DNA of 53,837 bases, taken from assembly GCA_015499985.1 (NCBI GenBank), contig JAAAUF010000140.1, positions 1 through 53,837 on the forward strand, given 5' to 3'. Both the position numbers and the translations under genes were made by a program. This document shows, one piece after another, positions 43,033-53,837 of this stretch (positions within the stretch are counted from its first letter, which is position 1; each line of letters opens with the position of its first letter). This stretch comes from Haplosporangium gracile. Lineage: Eukaryota > Mortierellomycota > Mortierellomycetes > Mortierellales > Mortierellaceae. Below the pieces are notes generated by a model, which saw only the letters and a list, made by a program, of their open reading frames with translations, was not told where the DNA came from and searched no databases.

Positions 43033-46000
43033 TTAGTAAGGAGAGTAATGTTGCTTGCGACCATCATCGCTCCCGCCGTCAGAATCATAGCGTCCACTTC
43101 GTCCACCACGATTACCAGTGTCACTCCCACTTCCAGCATCGTCATAGTAGCGGTCTCGGTCTCTCTCACGTTCACGATCTCGATCACGGTCACGGTCGCG
43201 ATCTCCAAAGTCGCGTTCTCTGTCCCGGTCCTCCGATGATCGCTTCTTGTGCTTCTTGTGCTTACGGCTCTTCTTGTGCTTCTTGTGCTCGCGGTGCTCA
43301 CGGTGCTCCCGATGCTCGCGGGAATCGCGATAGCTTCCACTGTTGGCGTCCGAAACCGATCCTTCTCTCTTACGACGCTTGTGGCTGCTGCTGCTCTGCT
43401 CTCCATCATCGTCCTCATCAGCCGATCCTGCGCCATAATGTTCGCGCTTCTTCTTCCGTCCAGAGTCAGAGTCATAACGCGATGCGGATCCTCCTAAATG
43501 CAAACGAATACCGCTGCTGCTACTGCTAGATGGATGGTACTTGTGCTCACGTCGGCTTGAGGTCGAGGACGATGCATATTCCTCCGAATGCGATCCTTCC
43601 TTCTTTCGGTGCCGGCGGCTGCTGGTACTCAGCTCCTCATCGTCGACATCATCCATTGAAGCAGCGCGATGGTCGCGTTCGCGCTTCTTCTTTCTTCCCG
43701 AGTCAGAGTCGTAACGCGATACGGATGCTGGCGCCATCAGTTGAGGTGGTTGCAGACGGATAGGTTGAATGACGGACGAAGGCGACTTGGACGCATCATC
43801 ATCGTCGTCGTCGGGGTCCGAGAGGTCGCTGCCGCTGGAAAGGTCATGTCGAGAATGCTTGCTGCCTCCACTGCCGCTGCCGCCCTTGTGCTGAGGTTGA
43901 TGTTTGGGCGGCGCTAGAGAAGCCATAAAGGTTGCAGCAGCGCTACTACTGGCAGGGGTCGAGTTTGCAGATGCAGAACCTCCGTGCTTGCTATGACCGC
44001 TCGACGACGAAGTAGCGCCTGCAGTTGTCACCTTGCGAAGTGGGGTAGGTGCCGGAGTCGAAGAATCACGGCGATTGCTGCTGCTGTTGTGGTGGGGAGA
44101 TGAGGGGGACGACGACGGGGGGATATAGGCAGGAGCCATCTTAGCTGCTGCTGCGGCTGACTTGGATTTCGAGCTCGAGCTGGTCGATCCTGGTGTTCCC
44201 GACTTCTTGGCAGCTAACGACGTTGGCGTTGGTGAGGCGTCTATCTTGGGCTTTGAGGAAGACGACAAAGGTGCATGACTGGGCGACGTGCCGACACTCG
44301 AGGTAGCTGGCTTGGGGTTGTTCAGTCCCTCCTTTTTGAGCATGTTCTCCCACGTCTTCTTGAGTCTCGTTCCCATAGCCGCCACAAGATCCCCAGGGTG
44401 CGCGTTGAAAGTAGCACAGTTCGAAAAGACTAGCCTAACGTCCTGGATGACCTCCTCCCCGGAGTTGTACTCACCTGCAATCAGCTTTTTCTCGATCGTG
44501 CCAAAGTCCATGGGGCGCTTGATGATGTCGAAATAGGTCGGGATTCCGAGGGCGATTGGGTCGACGGGGACGGCAAACGCACCAAAGTCTCCGTTGCCCT
44601 TGAGACGTTGGATGATCTTGAGATGACCATTCAGCTCTTCCGTGATACCCGCCTTGGCTTTAGATGCCGCAGATGCACCAGCCGCCGGGCTTCCCGTCGA
44701 TGCAGCCGTCGCCGAAGTCGAGGTTGGATATAGTCGATGAAGTTCCTTCTTGGCGTTTTCGACCTCCTTATTGATAATTGTAACAATCATCAAACCTCCT
44801 TGTGAGATAGGGTGATCCAATCCATTGAAATTGACACAATTCTGGGTTACCAATCGAATGTCGCCTGCAAAGGTATCCATGTTCGGGTACTGGCCAGCCT
44901 TTACCTTCTTGCCAATTGTTGAGTAGTCCATTGGGTTCTTAATCAGCAAGGGGTAGTTGGGCAAGTTCATCGCCTTCCAGTCGACCTATAAAAAGAAAGT
45001 AAAAGATGTCAGTTTGTTGCTTGAGCTAGTAAAAATGAAACAACAGTAGATATAGAAGACTTACGGGATGGTGGAAGGGTCCAGAATGCTTGTGATTCAT
45101 TGCCTTCTTCAAGATTCTGTCCATGTGCTTCTGAAGGACATCTTGGGGCGGCTCAACGACCTTCTCTGTCGCCTTAGCAGGCTTTGGTTTGGGCGTGATT
45201 GAGGGTCGTCGGGCTGCTGTTGCGGCAGGTTGGGCGCTTTCCTTGACATGCGTCTTGACCTCGTCCTCTGTCTTCCCGACCTTGCTCGTAGGTTTTGAGA
45301 TGGTGGAGCTACTGGAGGTAGCAGCTGCTACTGGAGTCGCCTTACTGGTTGAAGCGGCGTTAAAATGGCTGGCGTCGTTTCCGGTAGTCGTCTGGTTTCC
45401 AAAGGTGTTCTCCCAGTCTCTATTGATCACTCCCTCCAGCAGATCTGCCTGATCAACTACAAAGCATCCTCGAGGATTGAACTTGCGACAGTTGGATATG
45501 ACAAGGTCGAGGTCGTCCTTGATTTCCCGGATATTCCTGTACCGCTTCTCATCAATCTTGCGCTCGATCGTACCAAGATCCATGGGCGACGTGATGATCT
45601 TGGGATAAAGCGGGATTCCTTGCAAAATAGGATCGACGGGATCCTTAAACTCCGAAGCACAGGGAGCGTTCTTGACTCTGACGAGGAGCCGCTTCGCTTT
45701 TGCCATATCGGCTGCTTTGTTCGCCGAACTGCTAGTGCTACTGCTGCTCTGGTTCTTGGAGGAGGACAAGGAAACAGCGCCTGCGGGGCCAACATTCGTC
45801 GGAACAGGCTTGTCCTTCTGGTGAGCCGAAAACGTTGGGATAACGGAAGATGACGACGGAAGACCCAGCGGCACGGAGGGAGGAGTATAGACGGGAACTG
45901 GGGGCTTGGGTGTAGATGTCTTGCTCGTCTTTGGTAAAGGGGCTGCGGGAGCAGATGATGCAGATCGTGCGTTGGTATCGCTTGATGAAGGTAACGACTT

Positions 46001-49000
46001 GGAGGTTGTCGCACGAGGCTGGGGCGGAGGGTAATTCGACGACATGGGTGTTGTCATTGGCGTGGAAGAGCTGGTTGATGATGACGACCCCTTGGGGGTC
46101 TCCACGATGGTGATGTTGAGCTCGGGGACCTTGACCCCAGCATCCTCCATGACCTCCGTCCACTCGCTATCAAAAAGTTCCTCCATCTCCTGGCCTTGCG
46201 TGTACACGAAGCTTCCGACCTGATTGAATAAGAAGCAGTTTGACATCATCAGACGAAAGTCCGCCTCAAAAGCCTGCAACGTGTGATACTGACCACCGTC
46301 AAGTTTGGCCTTCATGGTCTTCAGATCCATAGGGTGCTTGATCACCTCAGGATAATGAGGGATGTTCTCCGCGATTGGATCCACAGGCGCACGAAAGTGA
46401 AGAGAACAATGCCTGCTACCCAGCTTGCGCAGTACCTTCATGCATTGTCGGACATGATCCTTTGGCATGGTTTGGACGACAGGCTGAGTAGGCCCAGGTG
46501 TCTTGTCAACAGTAGGGATGGCTGCAACTTCCTTGGGCTGAGGCGCCGGCGGCTTTGGCTTAGGCTCAACCTTCTTGGCTGGTGGTTTAGTTGCTGCCGG
46601 CTTCGGTTCGACGGGTTGTTTGGGAATAGTCGGCGATGTCATTGGCTCCTCTTTGATGCGAGATGCTGGCGAAGGAGACACAGTGACATCTATCTTGGGC
46701 GCCGGAACAACCGGGACAGGCTTAGTAACCTGTGGCACAGGAGCTAAATTTACAAAATAATAGAAGAATTCAGCTGATTAAAATTCAAGCTAAATATACA
46801 CAACGCGTTGATCCCCGCCTTGATGCTATCGCGCAAATCGAGACATACGAGGAATATATGCTGGAGCAGCTATAGGCTTTGGCTTCGGCGCCTTGGGTGC
46901 CTTGGCTGTCTCTGGCTTAGACTTGGGAGCCTTGGACGCAGGCGCGGGTGCTGGCGTTGGCGTAGGAATGACTACCGGCACCACTGGGGTTGACACAGGA
47001 GCCTGCACTTGCTCCTGCGATTGCTGCATCATGGGAGACGAGGCCACTGCAGCGAGTAGCTCGGGTGCCATGGCCGGAATAGGGACTGACTCGGTTGTGC
47101 CATTCACCCTAGGAAGAGCACTGGAGCCCGATGGCATGACGTGGACCGGCGTTACTGAAGGCTTGGTGGGGTTACTAGAGACGTATGTGGGCACTGGAGC
47201 TGGTGCTTGTTCAAGGACTGGGCTAGGATCTCTCATCGCGATGTCATCGTTAGTCGACAAACGGAACTTGAGCTTGGGGAGGATCGATTCTCCTGGTGGG
47301 TACAGGACGTCGCAGAATAGAAGCAAATACTTTAAAATGCGATGCTCCAGGTATGGATAGCTCGTCAGAATCCTCCAGATTTCCCTCCGAAGGACAGGCT
47401 GGACGCCGTACTGCCTCCTAATAATATCTAATGCTGGAAGAGCTGGCTTGTCACTCGACTGCCCTGACTTTTGTCCTGAGCTCCCATCCTCCTCAAAAAG
47501 ACTGTCGTGAAGCTCCCGGTGGCCCTCGAGGCCATCGCGCGCCATGAATATCCCCAAAATCTCAGCGAGACCCTGGGCAACGTGGAATCGGATAAACGGC
47601 GATGGATCCTGCTCGATGACGTTGCAGATGTACTCGGAGGCCTTGTAGTTGTCGAGAGCACCGAGCAATAGGAGAGAGTCGAAAGAAGTCAGTCGGACAT
47701 CCGTAAAGTTGCCGAATCTAGTGTGCATCATGTACATCTTCAGATCTCGAGGGATGACTCCTGCAAGCATGAGTCGGGCAGTGGCCTGAAGGCAGCTGAC
47801 AGTGACTGTGTTATGATACGTCGGAATGAGGTAGTCCAGAGTACGGTATCGGTCAATCTCACGCACTGCCTGCTCCAAAACCTCCTTGCCCTGAGGATCA
47901 TCCGCATGCTCAAAAGTTTCGTCTTCATCGTCATCCACCCCGCTGCGACCGTGCGTAAAGTCGGGGATCAACGAGTGCCCCAAAGCTGATACCAGCGTAC
48001 TGACGTAGTAGTTGTCCGAGAAGACATTGCCAGTGTTGTCATTGAAGCGGAGGAGGTCGAGCAAGAATTGTCGCACTTTAAGAGGGCAGTATCCTCTCTC
48101 GTCCCTGATGTTCGAAAGAGCGATTGGGATAGCCTAACGAGTAAAAACAACATGGGATCCTTAGTAAGAGTGATGGGCATAACGGAATAGAAAAACAATG
48201 ATCATCGACCACATTTAAAGCAAATGCCTCACCTTTTGCAAGTAATACTCGGCGAGACTGCTAAAGTCATTAGGCTTGGGCATGCAGGGGATGGTGGCGT
48301 CGGACAAACGGAACGTGGTGGCGTGTGTTGGTGGGTAGCAATACTTGTGCTGGAATGTTTTGATCAGATGCAACAGACCAACCCACTCCGTCTGTGGGAT
48401 CGCACACCGAGCAATCGCATAGGCTGCCTCCATTCGTACGCGAAAGAAGCAACGTGTATCCAGCAAGGTCTTCAGAAGCGATGTCGACGCCGCAGGGGAT
48501 GGCAATGAGCCCAAAGCCAAAATGGCCTCGTATTGGGCGACCACATCTCGATCCTTCTGGAGCTGAGCCGCCCACATGAAGTCGGGTTGCTCGAAGCGAA
48601 GCTGACACAGCCACTCAAACTCGGCATCCAGTCGGATCCACTCAAACGTAGCACTGACAGCTCCTGTCTCGTCGCCTTGGCCCCACTCGACAACCTGCCA
48701 CTCGTCCTTTTCCTTTTCGTCCTCCCAGAGTCCGGCTCCAAATCCAAGCGACTCAAGACCATCCTCGATATCCCCTCCTTCCTCGGCTTCACGGGCTGCT
48801 TGGGCTGCCGCCGCCTGCTTCATCTGGAATCGCTTGGTATTTCGTCGAATACGCTTGTACTTTGTGTTGAACTGCACCTCAAAGCGCTTTCCTGCGTCCT
48901 GAATGTCTAACACGTGCTCGTAGGGCGTTCCGTCGGCCTCGTGAATCCGGGCTGTCATTGTTCCTGTGAACAGCGTTGGAGGAGGGTGATCACTGTTCAT

Positions 49001-51475
49001 GGTCGCCCGACCTCTCTCCGTCGTCTGGCCGTTTGTCGATGATTGCCGCATGTTGATCTCGACGACCATTTTTTTCCGGTTGAAATGGTAGGAAAAGTAA
49101 AAGATGGGGCAACCGCTGTTATAGATCCATTGGTCCGCGAATCCCTTCGTCTCAAGTCCGCTGACCTTCCGGCATGTCTTCACGAACCAGTGTGTGCCGA
49201 TAGCATTATGCGCCAATTCTCCACTCATGACCGAGACCAAGATCTTTGGGATGACACGAGACAAGCCGCGAGAGGAACCGCCCTTGGACATTCGTTTGTC
49301 GAGCATGTGAAGAACCAGTGGCGCTTTCAGTCCAATGAAATCCAGGTCATCCTGATCGATCGGATAGGCGATGTTGGGGTTGTAAAGTGGCGGCCGATCC
49401 TTATCGATAACGCAACACCGCTCAATGTCCTTCTTCATCCTGAATCGATATTCGTTGTTGCCAAACATCTTCTTGAGGAACAGCGACGAGACAAAGTTGG
49501 TCAAGCCAACGATAATCCAGATGTCGGGCCAGGACTTGGGGACAATATAGATACCGAACCACTGCTGAGCCAAGGCTTGTGTGAGCAGCTTCCGTGTTTC
49601 GTATACTTGGTCGATGACATCCTCTGGATGGAGAAGTGACGTGCTACAGATGGTCATGGATGCAGATGTAAAAGTCGGAGCCCAAGCATCCTCCACGAAC
49701 ACCATCTTGAACGAGGCAAAGGGATATGATCCAATCTCGTGCATGAAAAACTCCATCGCCTTAACCATGAATGCGCAGGTGTGTCGAAGATCGGTAGCCC
49801 GTCCAGGTGGACAGAAGGCAAACATGTCGGGTATTGATCCACGGATCTGTGCTGCCGTTGGCTTCTCTGGAGCGTCATCCTGATCATCGTCATCTCTCTC
49901 ACCAGTCTCAGTGTCGTCTCCTTGCTCCTGGATAGCATAGTCCTGGGGTCGCAACTTGATCACCTCGAACACTCCGGCGACAAAGGAGATCGAAGCGGCC
50001 GGAGTTGGGACCGGTATATTGTAATGAAAGATAGTCTTTGTCTGTACGGAGGGGTGTCGGGTTTGTTGTAAGAGATCGCCACTGCAAATGACCTGCACTT
50101 TTTCGTCATCGGCGTAATCGTCCGGGGACCAGCCCTCGACATCCTCATCCAGATCCTCCTCTGGTGCGAATGATGGCACGATAAAATCGATGTCCCATGT
50201 GCATCTCTCTGACAAACGATCCAAACAAGGGAGCCACAGCCTGGTGGCACCCGGGAGTGGCTGGTTGATGGTATATACAGAATGCGCCCGCTATTTGTGC
50301 CAAAGAATGATAATCAATACCAGTGATACTTACTTCAACAATTGTTAGCGAAAAATTCATAACGTTTAAAGGCACGACTTACGTTGGGTGCATTAATTGG
50401 ATCAGGTCCGACAAAGAAGACGCCCGCCGTTGGGTGCTCGAGCTTGAAGACAATTCGAACAATCAATGGCGCAAAGTTGACTCCGGAGCTCAGAATTGGT
50501 GCAGCTGCTGGTGTTTGAGGTGTTGATGGCTCTGGCGTGGCTGTTTCTATTACGAGGGTAATTGCCACAACAAGCACAAATGTCAGGACATGGTGCTTAG
50601 ACGCCTCTTTGCTTAGGCTCATTTGATATTCCAGAATGCGACCTACCTCTAATAGTGTCGATAATGTTGGATGCTCTGTTAATGGTGTTCTCGTCCATCT
50701 ATCGTAAGAGGCAAATACGAAGATATTGTTAGCTATTGATTCCTTGACCAAATCCTGCTCTAAATACTGCTGATGCTCATGGGGTAATGCTTACCAAGCT
50801 GGGAATAATCATTCCTTTTGGGATTGCAACTGCCAGTTCTCCCTCATCGTCCTCGGCAGTTGCCATAGACCAGCGACGCTTCAGATCCGGGTGGTTGTTG
50901 ACTGTGCCCTCCTTAAGTAGGTCGAGTGATTCCCGGACAGAGTCCTGGTAGGAGAAGTTGCACGGCATATTGTTGATCGACACCGACGTGACCGCTACGA
51001 ATCATAAAAAGCAACAAGATTTTGTTAGTCGTTTTGCGCACCTTGATTACATCGACACATGCGGGAAAAAGTTAAAATAACAATCCTCGTGAGGTTATGT
51101 ACCAGTTTGTCGACAGTTAATGTGCAGTACCGTCAAGTCCTCCATCAGAGGCAGGATGTACAACTCAGTGCAACCCTAATAAAATAAAGCAAACACGACA
51201 GTCGAGGGTAAACATCTGCTTGTCGTTAAGGTAACATTTGACAGCTGGTAAAAAGGCCATATGATGTTCATACCACGAGGGTTTGGTTGCAAAAGTCCAC
51301 ATCTACTGCAACCTTTTGGTGACTCGTATAAGGTCATGAATACAAATCAAAGAAAAAAGCTGTTAGACAAAAGAACTCTCATTCTGTTTCATTCCTTCGT
51401 CCACAACACATTAAACAATCAGAGAGATGGCACTTATAATGTGTATGGTTTCCGGTTGATTTCGTTCTTCTGCAT
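43033..51475 (-). CDS. TAF2: TFIID subunit TAF2 fused to four C-terminal bromodomains, ten exons
   Basis: Exons: 51475-51438, 51325-51274, 51175-51103, 50994-50795, 50698-50647, 50546-50383, 50290-48233, 48133-46849, 46743-45065 and 44985-43033; phases fit throughout and the product is about 2517 residues. Residues 1 to about 1130 are TAF2: RKPYTLSHQKVAVDVDF, TELYILPLMEDLTVLHINCR, an M1-aminopeptidase-like fold without the HEXXH zinc site (ALAQQWFGIYIVPKSWPDIW), then the HEAT-like region. A Pro/Ala linker follows. Four bromodomains lie near 1403-1509, 1655-1756, 1844-1950 and 1987-2084, each with the (H/S/N/R)PMD motif and the acetyl-lysine Asn (1481, 1730, 1921, 2061). The tail is Ser-rich, then Lys/His and Arg/Asp repeats (nuclear). 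Intron 8 lies in the linker and keeps frame (AYIPPPVPQV); intron 9 splits bromodomain 3. Intron 1 is AT-AC. TAF2 contacts core-promoter DNA within TFIID. Confidence 0.9.
51326..51437 (-). other. AT-AC intron 1 of TAF2
   Basis: In transcript sense the intron starts ATAAGTGCC and ends CTTATAC, 112 nt. Exon 1 ends ACA TT and exon 2 starts G AGT CAC, giving PYT-L-SHQKV, which matches the start of TAF2 proteins (human reads RPYKLTHQ, from memory). A GT-AG alternative (GTGCC to CGAG) carries an in-frame TAA and the wrong phase. The donor is a U2-type GTAAGT with G1 changed to A; it does not match the U12 donor ATATCCTT. Confidence 0.75.
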
Positions 51476-52102
51476 CTTGAAAGCCGTTTAACCCAAGAGG
51501 GTGACACACTCTCGGCAGGTGCTGCTCTTTGTGTTTGCGTCTAGATGACGAGCAGTTGGGTGATGGCGAGAACAGACAGTGCTTCGCGATCGTGTTTGCC
51601 TGATGCGTGTGGCGTTGATGTCAGAGCAAGTAAAGCAACTGTCGACGACTTTGAGGTGTTTTTCGTATATCGTTCGTCGAGGAATGGAAACGTGAGGTAT
51701 GGGTCTGTTGGAGGTTGTCAGTTGTTGGCGATTAGCGATTTGCGCTGTTCGTGCTCTGAATGGGCGTGTACTGCCTGCTCGGATGGGAGTGGGTGCGTGC
51801 GTGTCTCACAGTTGAGGAGAGGAGTGTTCGAGTAGGAAGGAAATATAACAAAAGTATGCGTGTGATGTAAGGCTTTTTGGAAGGAAAGCGAGCAGTAAAA
51901 AGGGGGTGATTGGGCGTTAGTTTCGGTGCAATTGCGTGTAGGCAAAAAGGAGACAAGGGGACCCTTTTATAGCAAAAAAGTAAACTGTGGCTTAGTCTAA
52001 CACGTCACATAAACAACCTGCGGCTCGCGCACTTTTTTCTTTGTGTTGCCTCGTCCTCGTCCCCTTCCCCTTTACACTCACTCACTTCTCTCCCATTTCA
52101 CC
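51476..52102. other. Divergent promoter region (TAF2 / MAP1)
   Basis: A 627-bp head-to-head spacer between the TAF2 and MAP1 start codons. Overlapping short frames on both strands are not conserved-looking. An in-frame stop precedes the TAF2 ATG at 51475, supporting that start. Confidence 0.55.
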
Positions 52103-53705
52103 ATGGCAACATCATCAGACCAGCTCTGCCAGGGGCTCAACTGCTCAAAGCCTGCCGCTCTTCAGTGCCCCACCTGTCTCAAGCTCGGCATCCCCAACTC
52201 CTTCTTCTGTTCACAGTCATGCTTCAAGGACAACTGGGTACGCTCGTTTATCAAAGCAGACAGTCAACAACCCTCTTGCCAACAGGGTATAAATGTCCAG
52301 CCTTGACCAGAGCTTCTAATCTCCGCCTCGATTTTTTACTACTTTTTGAACTCTTCTAGGGCACTCACAAGGCTATTCACAAGATTGCAGCCATGGCCAA
52401 TGGTCCCGCTGGTGGTACGTTATCCTGCTTGCACCGACATTTGCTGGCGCAGCGCTCTCTCAAACCACATCTCCAACAACAACACATACCCAGGAGAACT
52501 AAGAGAGAAAGTTGACCGACCTATGGTTTTTACACCTGTTTTTACTAAACTTACTAGAGCAAGGTGGATCTGACCCATGGCCTGGTTACAAGTACTCTGG
52601 AACCTTGAGACCCGTGTACCCCTTGTCACCTCGCCGCACTGTTCCTGCTAACATCCAAAAGCCTGACTACGCTGATACTGGTATTCCTCTGTCGGAGCAA
52701 AATATCCGCAGCTCTTCTGTCATTGAGGTTCTCCCCAAGGAGGATATCGACGTCTTGCGCAAAGTCTGCAAGGTAACGTGCTGTTTTCCATCCACTGTCA
52801 ATAATTGCAGGACCACGGATGACTAGGGTGCTGGGAGTATTTATTTAGGTCAAAGTGACCTGAAATCTCACGTTGTACAACAATTCTTTTTTGAAATTAG
52901 ATCGCTCGTGAGGTTATCGACATTGGAATCGCGGCTGTCAAGGTCGGTGTCACCACTGACGAGATTGATCGCATTATTCACGAGGCAACAATTGAGCGTG
53001 GTGGATATCCTTCCCCTTTGAATTACAACGGATTTAAGAAGTCATGCTGCACATCAGTCAACGAGGTCATTTGCCACGGTGTCCCTGATATGCGCCCCCT
53101 CAAGGATGGAGATATGGTCAACTTGGATATCTCTGTCTACAAGGATGGCTTCCACTCCGATTTGAACGAGACTGTACCAGTCGGCAACGTCGATGCCAAC
53201 GGCTTGCGTCTGATCAAGAACGCCAGAGAGTGCATGGAGAAGGCCATCGCCATGGGTACGCCTGTTGCTCTTGTTTGCTATTGTTGACGGTTCGCCGACC
53301 TTTGTCCATTGGCTCAACAATTTTCTCTAACACTGGTCGCTTTCAACTCCCTTCTTGTCGCTTTTAGTCAAGCCCGGTGCTTTGTACAGAGATTTGGGTA
53401 ACGTTATTGAGAAGCACGCTAAGTCTGAAGGATTCCAGGTCGTCAAGACATACTGCGGCCACGGCGTCCACAGACTTTTCCACTGCGCCCCCAACATTCC
53501 TCACTATGCCCGCAACAAGGCCATTGGTGTCATGAAGGTCGGACATGTCTTCACAATTGAGCCAATGATCAACGAAGGAACCTGGAAGGACGAGATGTGG
53601 CCCGATAGCTGGACTGCCGTCACTCAAGATGGAAAGCGCTCGGCTCAGTTTGAGCAGACGATGGTCGTCACCGAGACTGGTGTCGAAATTCTTACCGCCC
53701 GCTAA
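52103..53705 (+). CDS. MAP1: Methionine aminopeptidase 1, five exons
   Basis: Exons are 52103-52237, 52360-52414, 52558-52772, 52901-53255 and 53368-53705, all GT-AG; the product is 365 residues. It removes the initiator Met from nascent proteins at the ribosome. The N-terminal zinc-finger region typical of type 1 eukaryotic enzymes is present ([39 protein letters not shown]). The catalytic pita-bread domain has [20 protein letters not shown] and the metal ligands: two Asp in [18 protein letters not shown], His in [17 protein letters not shown], Glu in [10 protein letters not shown] and Glu in [15 protein letters not shown]. The SVNE...HG pattern marks type 1 rather than type 2. Length fits fungal Map1. 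Exon 2 (55 nt) and phase-1 introns were placed by motif continuity ([27 protein letters not shown]). Confidence 0.97.
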
Positions 53706-53837
53706 GAAAGAAAAAGAAAATAACCTTCTTCCTTCCTCCTTCCCATCTCGTTTCATCCGCACATTATTGTCCACTTCATCTTCACACCTGACCCATCGGA
53801 AAGTGCATTCCCAAACCATTCAAAAATGAATGAAAAA

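Noticed and set aside
46744..46848. TAF2 and the bromodomain array as two separate genes
   Set aside because: Only about 105 nt between exons, clean GT-AG ends, phase kept, no start codon context or promoter, and the linker composition continues on both sides.
1..53837. CRISPR arrays, bacterial operons, biosynthetic gene cluster
   Set aside because: No regularly spaced repeats with unique spacers; introns throughout show a eukaryotic genome; the single monooxygenase has no polyketide or peptide synthase, transporter or regulator beside it.

Overview
The window is nuclear DNA of an early-diverging filamentous fungus, most likely Mortierellomycotina (Mortierella/Linnemannia type). The basis is many short introns, a Sel1-repeat protein of the kind common in that group, filamentous-fungal gene families (single-DPBB expansin-like protein, NPA aquaporin, DUF7707-like GPI protein), CT-rich leaders, and relics of a hAT transposon and of 28S rDNA. 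The lineage is inferred from protein character, not from a search. I rebuilt about 43 introns by hand from splice sites, reading phase and family motifs.

Layout. 1-9.8 kb is accessory and partly decayed: a two-exon Sel1-repeat gene, a truncated 28S rRNA pseudogene next to a minisatellite, a broken gene, the C-terminal exons of a membrane protein, a 376-bp foldback element, a cysteine-rich ORF remnant, and a 5' half hAT element with frameshifts. 9.9-16.8 kb is housekeeping: COX23-like CX9C protein, mitochondrial GrpE (MGE1), ZCCHC9-like zinc-knuckle protein and an FAD monooxygenase with an 11-nt microexon. 16.8-22.4 kb has no gene I can support. 22.4-26.4 kb carries an expansin-like protein, an aquaporin and a protein with repeated RRRSS motifs. 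27.7-34.2 kb carries threonine deaminase (ILV1), a lipoate-protein ligase (AIM22/LIPT1) and a mitochondrial PP2C (PTC5/PDP type). The last two are tandem neighbours, and both families act on the pyruvate dehydrogenase system. 34.2-37.5 kb has two broken genes. 37.5-42.7 kb carries CTP synthase, a GPI-anchored protein and cytochrome c. 43.0-51.5 kb is one ten-exon TAF2 gene, and methionine aminopeptidase 1 lies divergently at 52.1-53.7 kb.

Main discoveries. (1) The TAF2 subunit of TFIID is joined, through in-phase introns, to a C-terminal array of four bromodomains, giving about 2517 residues. Bromodomains of TFIID normally sit on TAF1 (animals) or on separate Bdf1-type proteins (yeast). (2) Two genes, TAF2 and AIM22, each contain an intron that only makes sense as AT-AC. 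The donors ATAAGT and ATATGT are ordinary GT donors with G1 changed to A, and both introns end in AC. In both, the AT-AC junction restores a conserved motif that GT-AG splicing destroys.
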